In this document: positions 54,108 through 61,997 of the stretch, one piece after another | Numbering within the stretch: position 1 is the first letter of the stretch | Layout: each line of letters starts with the position of its first letter | DNA from: Limisphaerales bacterium | GTDB lineage: Bacteria; Verrucomicrobiota; Verrucomicrobiia; Limisphaerales; AAA164-E04 | Direction: 5' to 3' | NCBI GenBank assembly: GCA_024761205.1 | Contig: JAMASS010000004.1 | Coordinates: 496,001 to 560,000 of the forward strand | DNA length: 64,000 nt | The notes under the pieces: model-generated | Told to the model about the DNA's origin: nothing | Databases searched by the model: none | What the model saw: the letters and a program-made list of their open reading frames with translations, nothing else | Made by a program: the position numbers and the translations under genes

Positions 54108-55895
54108 ATGGATATTCAGGGGTGGACTTATCTGCTCGTCGGGCTTTCCTTTGCGCTGTACATCGGCATTGCGATCTTGACCCGAGTGCGCAGCACATCG
54201 GGGTTTTATGTAGCCGCTCAAGGAGTTCCGGCGGCTTTTAACGGCATGGCGACGGGTGCTGATTGGATGAGTGCTGCGTCGTTTATCTCGATGGCCGGAT
54301 TGATTTCCTTCATGGGATATACGGGGTCCGTTTATTTGATTGGCTGGACGGGAGGTTACGTGCTGCTGGCTTTGCTATTGGCGCCTTACTTGCGGAAGTT
54401 TGGCAAATTCACGGTCCCTGATTTTGTCGGCGACCGCTATTGCTCAAATGTCGCTCGGGTCGTGGCGGTGGTTTGCGCGGTTTTTGTTTCGTTCACCTAT
54501 GTGGCGGGACAGATGCGGGGTGTCGGGGTGGTGTTCTCGCGTTTTCTGGAGGTCAATATTGATGCGGGGGTGCTCATCGGCATGGTGTTGGTTTTTATCT
54601 ACGCCACGCTGGGAGGGATGAAAGGGATTACTTATACGCAGGTGGCGCAGTATGTCGTTTTGATTATTGCCTACCTCATTCCGGCGGTGGCGATTTCATT
54701 TCAAATGACGGGAAACCCCATTCCGCAGCTCGGTTTTGGCGGCAAGATTGCGGGAGGTGAGAATGCCGGGATCTACTTGTTAGAAGCGATTGATCAAATC
54801 CATCGCGACCTAGGTTTTCCTGAGTATACGGGAGCCTTTGGGCCCGGGAATAAATCGATGATCGACGTCTTTGCAATCGCCCTGGCCTTGATGGTGGGCA
54901 CCGCTGGACTGCCTCATGTCATTATTCGATTCTACACCGTTAAGAGCGTTCGAGCTGCCCGATGGAGTGCGTTTTGGGCGTTGTTGTTCATTGGGCTCTT
55001 GTATACTTGTGCCCCGGCGGTGGCGACCTTTGCCCGGGCAAATCTCATTCAAACTCTCCATGCCAAGGCTTATTCGGAGCGAGAGGAATGGTATAAGAAC
55101 TGGGAGCGAACCGGATTGCTTGCTTGGGTGGATAAGAACGGGGACGGGGTTATTCAGTATGGACCGGGCGCGCCATTTGTCGGGAAGCCGGCCTTTGAGT
55201 TGAACGAGAATGACGAGATGGTGGCCGGTGACTTTGGCGAGCCCCGGCTGAAGAATGAGCTTACAGACAATGGTAATGAGTTGTATGTAGATCGAGACAT
55301 CATAGTCTTGGCGAATCCCGAGATTGCCAATCTTCCAGCTTGGGTGGTGGCGTTGGTCGCGGCGGGAGGCTTGGCCGCCGCTCTCTCCACCGCGGCGGGT
55401 CTACTGCTGGTGATTTCATCATCTATTTCCCACGATCTTGGGAAACGAATCTTGAATCCGGAGATGAGTGAGAAGTCTGAACTGACCTATGCTCGGATTG
55501 CAGCCGGCGGTGCGATTGTGATTGCCGGTTACTTCGGAATTCACCCGCCGGGATTCGTCGCTCAGGTGGTGGCGTTCGCTTTTGGGTTGGCTGCGAGTAG
55601 CTTTTTCCCGGTTATCATTCTGGGGATTTTTAGTAAGCGGACGACCCGGGAGGGTGCGGTTGCCGGCATGGTGGCGGGCATCCTCTTCACTGCAAGTTAC
55701 ATCATATACTTCAAAGCGATCTCAACGGGAGCGACGGCTGAGGATTGGTGGTTGGGGATCAGTCCTGAGGGAATCGGAACCGTCGGCATGGTGATCAATT
55801 TTGCCATTACCATAGTTGTGAGTCGGTTTACACCGCCGCCGCCGGCTGAGGTGCAGGCTCAGGTCGAGCGGTTGCGGGTGCCGGGGAATGGTTGA
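54108..55895 (+). CDS. Sodium:solute symporter family protein (large subunit)
   Basis: 595 residues from MDIQGWTYLLVGLSFALYIG (the track start is 37 residues early). The SSS-family features are GFYVAAQGVPAAFNGMATGA, DWMSAASFISMAGLISFMGY, a 13-14 helix topology, and GLPHVIIRFYTV. A soluble insert with a GxDxNxDG-like DKNGDGVIQYGPGAP lies between helices and may bind calcium. Members of this subfamily (with DUF4212) are linked to acetate, pyruvate or other monocarboxylate uptake; the substrate here is not determined. Confidence 0.9.
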   Translation: MDIQGWTYLLVGLSFALYIGIAILTRVRSTSGFYVAAQGVPAAFNGMATGADWMSAASFISMAGLISFMGYTGSVYLIGWTGGYVLLALLLAPYLRKFGKFTVPDFVGDRYCSNVARVVAVVCAVFVSFTYVAGQMRGVGVVFSRFLEVNIDAGVLIGMVLVFIYATLGGMKGITYTQVAQYVVLIIAYLIPAVAISFQMTGNPIPQLGFGGKIAGGENAGIYLLEAIDQIHRDLGFPEYTGAFGPGNKSMIDVFAIALALMVGTAGLPHVIIRFYTVKSVRAARWSAFWALLFIGLLYTCAPAVATFARANLIQTLHAKAYSEREEWYKNWERTGLLAWVDKNGDGVIQYGPGAPFVGKPAFELNENDEMVAGDFGEPRLKNELTDNGNELYVDRDIIVLANPEIANLPAWVVALVAAGGLAAALSTAAGLLLVISSSISHDLGKRILNPEMSEKSELTYARIAAGGAIVIAGYFGIHPPGFVAQVVAFAFGLAASSFFPVIILGIFSKRTTREGAVAGMVAGILFTASYIIYFKAISTGATAEDWWLGISPEGIGTVGMVINFAITIVVSRFTPPPPAEVQAQVERLRVPGNG

Positions 55896-56005
55896 GTTGT
55901 GCCTGTCAAAGGGTGAGGAAATGTTCAGGTGAGCTATCGGGTTCCCCGAGAATTCCGTCTCGCCGTGCGAGACGGTGGCTCAAAAGGACTCTCGCCCCAC
56001 CGTTA

Positions 56006-57472
56006 CTACAAGGGAAGAGCTTCTTTGATCGACTCCGATAGCGCGGCGACGATTGTGTCGACCTGGCGTTTCGTCATTGTGTAGATCAGCATGATGACGA
56101 TGACGTTGCCTATGGGGCGGGTGAGAACTCCACGCTTTGCCAGGGCTTGACATACTCGAATTCCCGCCTGCTCTTTGAGCGGAAAAGGTTCCCGAGTTTG
56201 CCATTTTTTGACCAACTCTATCCCCGCCACTAGGCCCGCCTGCCGTATATCGCCCACTTGGGGGTGGCGCCAAAGACGGTCGAGGGCGTTTTCGAGCCAG
56301 TCTTCGAGATGTTTTCTTTGTTGGGTAGATCGAGGACTTTGGAGGAGCTTTAGGTTGGCTAAAGCAGCAGCGCTCCCGAGTTGATTGCCGGTGAAACTGT
56401 GCCCGTGGAAGAATGTTCTAAACGAATCGTAGGGACCGAGAAAGCTGTCGAAGACTGCCTGAGTCGTCAGGGTAGCGGCCATGGGGAGGTAACCACCGGT
56501 CATTCCTTTTGCCAAAGCCAGAAAGTCGGGCTGAATCCCCTCGCCGTGGGAGGCGATGAGCGGCCCGGTCCGGCCAAAACCAGTCATCACTTCATCGGCG
56601 ATAAGCTGCATGCGGTATTTTTGAATGAGGCGCGCCACTTTGGTGAGCCAACCTTTTGGATGAGCGATCATCCCGGCGGCGCCTTGGATGATGGGTTCAA
56701 CCACGAACGCAGTATAAGGTTGTTTTTTTCGCTTGGCTGTTTCGATGCGTTCTTTGATCTGCTGGACACATTCCCATCGGCATTGGCGGGAAGATCGCGC
56801 GTCGGTGCGCTTGGCCTGGGCTTGATTGTAGGGGCAGCGATAACAGTAGGGCGCCATGATGCGATCCACTTTGAAGCGGATCTTGCGGAATGATTGATGA
56901 AAGAGCGGGCTGTGACTGAGACTCATCGCGCCCACGGTATCGCCGTGATAGCTGTTCTCGAGGGAAAGATATCTTGGCGTGATCTTGGGTGTGGTCCGCC
57001 GCTGGTGTTCGAAGTGGAGTTTTAAGGCGACCTCCATCGCGGTGGATCCATCGTCCGAAAAGAAGACCTTCGTTAGTTCGGGCTGGCGAGGGGGGGGGGG
57101 CTTTTTGGAGGAATCGGACGCCCTCGGCCGTTTCCTGTTGAGCTTGGCCATTTGGATGAGGTCGGCAGCCAAGTAAGATGCAGGTTCGTTGGCTAAGCCC
57201 AGGGCGGAGGAGTGGCTGATTTTCACGAGCTGGGCGTGGATGGCTCGATTGATCACGGGGTGGTTGTGGCCATGAAGATTGGTCCAAATGGATGCGTTGG
57301 CGTCGATATATTTGCGTCCCCATTGGTCGGTAAGGATCGCTCCCTTGCCGGAGGTGATCACGATCGGATCTGTTCGAATCCACTCTTGCATCTGGGTAAA
57401 GGGATGCCAGATGTATTGACGATCCAGTTGGGCCGGGTTCTTGTCGGATTTGCGTTGGGTGCGGTGTGGCAT
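56006..57472 (-). CDS. bioA: Adenosylmethionine-8-amino-7-oxononanoate aminotransferase (BioA)
   Basis: 488 residues from MPHRTQRKSD at 57472, whose ATG shares a base with the bioF stop (TGATG). BioA markers are IWHPFTQMQEW, SDDGSTAMEVALKLHFEHQR, NSYHGDTVGAMSLS, PIIQGAAGMI, LIADEVMTGFGRTG and the PLP lysine region LALAKGMTGGYLPMAATL. The enzyme makes 7,8-diaminopelargonate in biotin synthesis. A loop insert near residues 115-130 contains four consecutive prolines encoded by a run of ten C (G on the plus strand at about 57091-57100), a slippage-prone tract. Confidence 0.93.
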   Translation of the reverse strand: MPHRTQRKSDKNPAQLDRQYIWHPFTQMQEWIRTDPIVITSGKGAILTDQWGRKYIDANASIWTNLHGHNHPVINRAIHAQLVKISHSSALGLANEPASYLAADLIQMAKLNRKRPRASDSSKKPPPPRQPELTKVFFSDDGSTAMEVALKLHFEHQRRTTPKITPRYLSLENSYHGDTVGAMSLSHSPLFHQSFRKIRFKVDRIMAPYCYRCPYNQAQAKRTDARSSRQCRWECVQQIKERIETAKRKKQPYTAFVVEPIIQGAAGMIAHPKGWLTKVARLIQKYRMQLIADEVMTGFGRTGPLIASHGEGIQPDFLALAKGMTGGYLPMAATLTTQAVFDSFLGPYDSFRTFFHGHSFTGNQLGSAAALANLKLLQSPRSTQQRKHLEDWLENALDRLWRHPQVGDIRQAGLVAGIELVKKWQTREPFPLKEQAGIRVCQALAKRGVLTRPIGNVIVIMLIYTMTKRQVDTIVAALSESIKEALPL

Positions 57473-58698
57473 CAGAGGGAGAGGGGAGTGCTCTCGATGA
57501 CTTTGTGTCCAATGTTTGTTGCTTTGATCTGGCTCAGGGCTTGCAGCAGTTGGACCGCGTGGGGTTGGGTGTGTTGGGCCGATAGTGTGATCCTGAGTCG
57601 GGCTTGGTTTCTCGGGACTGATGGATAACGAATTGCTGGCACGAGAAAACCTTGGGCCTCCAGTTGAGCGGCAATTTTGAGACACTGAGATTCACTGCCA
57701 ATGAGTAAGGGCACAATCGGCGAGGGATCCGGCTCGGGCTGCTCCAACCCGGCTCTCAGTTCCCGGACCCGTTGCCAGAGACGAGCTCTTAGGGCACTGC
57801 CTTCGGCGGATTGGATGATTTCGATCGCCGCGATTGCTGCGGCAGCACTCGCTGGTGTCGGAGCAGTGGAGAAAATGAATGATCGCGCTCGGTTGACGAG
57901 AAAATCGATGAGCATCTGTGAGCCACTGATGAAGCCGCCTGCCGCACCGACAGCTTTACCCAAGGTGCCCATTTGGATGTCGATATTGTGGCTCGTGCCG
58001 GTACACTCCGCCCAACCCTGTCCCTGCGGACCATAAAGGCCGGTTGCATGAGCCTCGTCGACCATCAACCACGCGCCATAGCGGTTCTTCAGCGCCGCGA
58101 TCTCGGCTAACGGCGCCTGGTCGCCGTCCATGGAAAAGACGCTTTCCGTGACTATCAGGAGATTGCCGGGATCATGGCGTTGCCGTGCTTGATCGTCGGC
58201 AAGGACTTTGAGGATGCTTTCGAGTTGATCCAAGTCATTGTGTTCGAAAATCTTGATAGTTGCCTTGGAAAGTCGAGCGCCGTCGATCAAGCAGGCATGG
58301 TTGAGCCGGTCGCTGATCAGGGTGTCATTCTCGGTGAGAAGACAGGCGATGACGCTGCTGGCGGTCTGGTAGCCGCTGCCGAATGCGAGAGCGGCCTCGG
58401 TGCCTTTGAACTTTGCCAGCTGTTCCTCGAGTCGTCGATGTGGCGGGAGGGAGCCGGTGATGAGTCGGGAAGCACCGCTTCCGGCTCCATATTTTTCGAT
58501 CGCTTCTTTACTTGCTTCTTTGACGTTGCGGTGGGTCGCGAGTCCGAGGTAGTCGTTGGATGCGAACGCGATCATTGATCGATCTCCCTGCTCAAGGGTT
58601 ACGGTTTGGGGGCTGGTGATCGGTCTGAGTTGCCGGAGGAGATGTTGATTCTGAAGGGTCTTAAGTTGCCCGGAGAGATGTTGAGACAAAGGCTTCAT
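57472..58698 (-). CDS. bioF: 8-amino-7-oxononanoate synthase (BioF) or related AOX synthase
   Basis: 408 residues from MKPLSQHLSGQLKTL at 58698 (ATGA overlap with the amidohydrolase stop). Alpha-oxoamine synthase features: FASNDYLGLATHRNV, GAGSGASRLITGSLPPHR, FGSGYQTASSVIACLL, ESVFSMDGDQAPL, VDEAHATGLYGPQGQG and the PLP lysine MGTLGKAVGAAGGFISG. Position next to bioA makes the biotin role almost certain. It condenses pimeloyl-thioester with alanine. Confidence 0.93.
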   Translation of the reverse strand: MKPLSQHLSGQLKTLQNQHLLRQLRPITSPQTVTLEQGDRSMIAFASNDYLGLATHRNVKEASKEAIEKYGAGSGASRLITGSLPPHRRLEEQLAKFKGTEAALAFGSGYQTASSVIACLLTENDTLISDRLNHACLIDGARLSKATIKIFEHNDLDQLESILKVLADDQARQRHDPGNLLIVTESVFSMDGDQAPLAEIAALKNRYGAWLMVDEAHATGLYGPQGQGWAECTGTSHNIDIQMGTLGKAVGAAGGFISGSQMLIDFLVNRARSFIFSTAPTPASAAAAIAAIEIIQSAEGSALRARLWQRVRELRAGLEQPEPDPSPIVPLLIGSESQCLKIAAQLEAQGFLVPAIRYPSVPRNQARLRITLSAQHTQPHAVQLLQALSQIKATNIGHKVIESTPLSL

Positions 58699-59969
58699 GT
58701 TTGATGACGGATGTTGTCTCCATCTTGAATGATCCACCGGCCGTGAATCATAGCCGCAGCCACCGAACCCCGGTAGCCGACGATGGCTTCGACGGCGGCT
58801 CCGATGGTTCCCGCATACGGGATGGCGATGATATCGGCCAAAAAGCCCGGCGAGAGTTGCCCGAGCTCATTCTCTTGATGGATGGCTTTGGCTGCGTTTG
58901 TGGTCGCCCATTTGAGCGCCTTGTGAGGCGGGGGGGCTTTGTCAGTAGCGGCTAGGCTAGCGAACTCAGCGAAGAAGTCCAGGCGGGGGATGTCACCTCC
59001 GACTTTTCCGATGCTGGCGAGACTGTCGGTTCCGAGGGTGATGTTCACGCCGGCTTCGTTAAGCCGTTGCCACGGGAAAGCGTCGTGACCAAAGTAGTGA
59101 TGGCTGCGTGGGCAGTGAACCGCAGTAACACCGTGAGCCGCCAGGATGTGCGGATCGTTTGGCGCCAGGTAGTTGACGTGGGCAGCGATTACTGGGCTGT
59201 TGAAGTAGCCCAATTGATCAAGGATGGAGATTGGGGAACCTTCACCACTGTGTTCCAGTCTTCCTTGGGATCGAAGCCATTGATAGAGTGGTCCGGTTGC
59301 CGAGTGGTACATTGCGTCTTCTTCGCTGGATTCGGCGACATGAGTGGTCAGCAGGCGAGATTCGGCCCGCGCGGTTATTTCCGCTTGCTGTAGCAGATCG
59401 TCTGAGGCGGTGTAGAGCGCGTGGGGCGAAAGGCCGCAGTGGTTCGTGTGCTGGGTTTCGAGTTCGTGAGCCTTTTGCCGGGCTGATTTGACCATGGATG
59501 TGGCCGTGTCGGGTGATTTGACATTGATTAACTCAAGGCAGGACCATAACCGCAGTGGGGTTGCGTTCCAAACTTCCGGTAGCAGCTCGGGGACGGCCTC
59601 AATGTCGACGACAGAAGTTACTCCGGATTGCTCGAGCATGTGGGCTCCGGTGATCCATGATTTAGCGAATTCTGTGTAACTCCAAGTGGCCTTGATGGCG
59701 ATGATGGCCTTGATCCAGTCGGCAAAATGTTGGAGCCGCGGGATCATGCCGGCCATCTCGGTGTAGTCGAGGTGGCAGTGACAGTTGATGAAACCGGGGA
59801 GGAGGATGACCTCGCCTAAGTCGGTGACGGCCTCTTGGCGGGGTCTGGGTAGTTCCTCCCAGGGAGAGACGGCTGTGATTCGCGAGCCATTAATGACCAC
59901 CGCTCCGTTTTCGATGGGTGGCTTTCCGACCGGGACAACAATTCGGGAACGAATGGCTTGGGATCTCAC
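58695..59969 (-). CDS. Amidohydrolase (chlorohydrolase/aminodeoxyfutalosine deaminase-like)
   Basis: 424 residues with a GTG start. It has GEVILLPGFINCHCHLD (HxH metal motif), CGLSPHALYTAS, LLTTHVAESSEEDAM (His ligand), VIAAHVNYLAPND and TLGTDSLASIG (Asp ligand), typical of the SsnA/MqnX/AtzB group of cytosine-deaminase-like amidohydrolases. Deamination of a purine nucleoside such as 6-amino-6-deoxyfutalosine in menaquinone synthesis is a reasonable guess; the substrate cannot be read from sequence. It is the first gene of the unit leading into bioF-bioA, overlapping bioF by four bases. Confidence 0.8.
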   Translation of the reverse strand: MRSQAIRSRIVVPVGKPPIENGAVVINGSRITAVSPWEELPRPRQEAVTDLGEVILLPGFINCHCHLDYTEMAGMIPRLQHFADWIKAIIAIKATWSYTEFAKSWITGAHMLEQSGVTSVVDIEAVPELLPEVWNATPLRLWSCLELINVKSPDTATSMVKSARQKAHELETQHTNHCGLSPHALYTASDDLLQQAEITARAESRLLTTHVAESSEEDAMYHSATGPLYQWLRSQGRLEHSGEGSPISILDQLGYFNSPVIAAHVNYLAPNDPHILAAHGVTAVHCPRSHHYFGHDAFPWQRLNEAGVNITLGTDSLASIGKVGGDIPRLDFFAEFASLAATDKAPPPHKALKWATTNAAKAIHQENELGQLSPGFLADIIAIPYAGTIGAAVEAIVGYRGSVAAAMIHGRWIIQDGDNIRHQT

Positions 59970-59996
59970 GCTTTTCCACGGGGGTCGCCGGCGTCG

Positions 59997-60344
59997 TTAT
60001 CGTTCCTGTGCGTTGCGTTTGCGCTTGGCTGGTTCGCTGGTTCGTTTTGCTTTTTTCTTGCTATGTCGCTTGCGGATTTGTTGCTCGATCTTTTTTGTAA
60101 CGAGGTCAATGGTTGCGTAAAGGTCGCTTTCTGAGTCTTCAGCAAAAAGGTCGGGACCGCGAACGCCCAGTCTCATGGAGCACTTGTATTGTTTCTCCGG
60201 AGATTTGGTATTGTCGTGCTCAAGACTCACCCGAGCATCGACGGCCCAGCGGTCGAAATGTTCAAGTTTTTCAATTCGGTTCAGGATGTGGTCTTCAATC
60301 TTCTTGGTCAGTTTTACGTTATGGGTCGTCAGGACAAACTTCAT
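59997..60344 (-). CDS. hpf: Ribosome hibernation-promoting factor / RaiA-like
   Basis: 115 residues of the short HPF type: MKFVLTTHNVKLTKKIEDHI, LEHFDRWAVDARVSLEHDN and DLFAEDSESDLYATIDLVTK. A basic C-terminal tail (RKRHSKKKAKRTSEPAKRKR) binds rRNA. It ends 27 bases before the amidohydrolase GTG on the same strand and may be co-transcribed with the biotin genes. Confidence 0.92.
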   Translation of the reverse strand: MKFVLTTHNVKLTKKIEDHILNRIEKLEHFDRWAVDARVSLEHDNTKSPEKQYKCSMRLGVRGPDLFAEDSESDLYATIDLVTKKIEQQIRKRHSKKKAKRTSEPAKRKRNAQER

Positions 60345-60677
60345 ATTGGGTCATCATGCTGCGGATGTTGGTCAAAATCCAGTGAAGAATCCAGAGAGAG
60401 GGTTTATCGGATGGGGTTCAAAAAGTGGGGGGGAGAGACTCTCGAGCCACTTTTTTTGAATTAATTCACCACTTTCCATTGCGTTTGGGCGAAAAAAGAC
60501 CGGCCTCCAAATTGCGGTTGCATTGATTCTCCCGCTAATGCCAGATTGGCAGGATCATCCACGCCCGTAATTGAACTTCTTTGGCTTTGATTTGTTAGAG
60601 TTGAGGGAAGCCATTGATCCGCTTCGGAAGTCGGCCAGGTGTAGTGTGTATTAATTTTATGGGGGGATTGTTGCTGA

Positions 60678-61156
60678 GTTTTATTTGTCTGTATGGGGAA
60701 CATTTGCCGTTCTCTCGCCGCTGAAAGTGTTTTTCGTCACCTCGTGGATCGCGAGGGCTTGTGTGATGAAACCGAATGTGATTCCGCAGGCACCATTGAC
60801 TTTCATGAAGGCAACGCACTGGATTCCGGGATCCGTCGAACCGGTGAAGTGCGTGGCATTGACATCGAAGGGAGGCGCGACCCGTCATGGAGGAAGACCT
60901 ACGCGGTTATGGTCTGATTCTTGCCATGGATCGAGAGTATCTCCAAGGCGTGAGGTCGCTCGACTGACTCGATCAGTATGGGGAGAAGATTTGATGGTTC
61001 TGCGAGTTTGTGAGTGGTTCGGCTGGCGAGGAGGTGCCGGGCCTTTATTTATTGTGGGAGACAGGAAGGGTTTGAGGGGTGTTGGATTTCTTGGAAGGGA
61101 GTTATGAGGGGCTCTTGGATTTTGCGCGCAGCCAGTTGCTCATTGAGGGTGGATGA
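60678..61156 (+). pseudogene. Decayed low-molecular-weight phosphatase (LMW-PTP)
   Basis: A TGA sits directly before VLFVCMGNICRS-like VLFVC then MGNICRSLAAESVFRHL, the P-loop C-x5-R of LMW phosphatases (CMGNICRS). The frame continues DSAGTIDFHEGNALDSGI, then breaks; another frame gives VMEEDLRGYGLILAMDREYL, a stop, LDQYGEKI, a stop, and CEFVSGSAGEEVPGLY and GSYEGLLDFARSQLLIEG. The start codon is lost and at least three lesions exist. In bacteria this phosphatase often precedes a fructosamine kinase, as here. Confidence 0.85.
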
Positions 61157-61909
61157 CCGGGGCTTGGACCAGATTGGCAGGAGTCTTGCAAAGGCTCTGG
61201 GAAGTGATTTTTCCTGTAATCTCCATCCGAATCCGTCGGTGGGGGGGTGTATCAATGAAGCGGTGGCACTCTCGGATGAGGAGCGCCAGGTTTTTGTGAA
61301 AATCAACGGCCGGGCGCGATATGCAGGATGTTTGAGGCTGAAGCAGCCGGACTTCGAGAGATCAACCGCAGCGGCAAGATTCGGGTCCTGAAGGTCATTG
61401 CTGTGGGTGAGACGGAAGAGAAGTCATGGATTGGAATGGAGTTTATTGCGCTTGGGAGTGTGAAGGCTTCGAGTCAGGCTGATCTTGGTCGGCAACTGGT
61501 GCTTCTGCACCAGACTACAGCGGGGCGTTTTGGCTGGGAGCGTGAAAGCACGATCGGGATTACGCTGCAGAGGAATCAGTGGAGAGCTAATTAGGTGGGC
61601 TTTCTGGGGGAGGGGCGATTGGGATATCAGTTGGATCGAGCAAGATGTCAAGGAAGGACATTTGCGGTTGCCGATGAAGCGCTGGTAAGGCTGAATGAGT
61701 GGTTTAACAGCTATTTTCCAAAACCAGTCTTATTGCATGGGGATTTGTGGTCGGGAAATATTGGATTTGCGGGTGAGGGGGAACCGGTTATGTTCGGCCT
61801 CGCTGTCTATTATGGAGATCGGGAACCGGAGCTCGGGATTATTGAAATGTTTGGAGGGAGTTATGCACTGCAATTACGGGCGAGTATCGCTTGTTTGTTG
61901 GCCGGATGA
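61153..61909 (+). pseudogene. Decayed fructosamine/ketosamine-3-kinase family gene
   Basis: Frames connect only through shifts: DQIGRSLAKALGSDFSCNLH and SVGGCINEAVALSDEERQVF, VKINGRARYAGC, then MFEAEAAGLREINRSGKIRV, LLHQTTAGRFGWERESTIGI, a stop, GYQLDRARCQGRTFAVADEA and the kinase catalytic segment VLLHGDLWSGNIGFAG. The HGDLWSGN motif identifies the family. It follows the LMW phosphatase and shares the decay. Confidence 0.85.
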
Positions 61910-61997
61910 AGTTGGTTTTGATTGAGGTATCTGCGAGCATTGGTTGTCATGCGACATGGATTTGAGAAGTCTGGCTGCTTGATGGGCTGAGAGGCAT

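Noticed and set aside
56697-57512. 271-residue minus-strand ORF inside bioA/bioF
   Set aside because: It is a frame-shifted shadow of bioA, Pro/Arg/His-rich, with no family resemblance.
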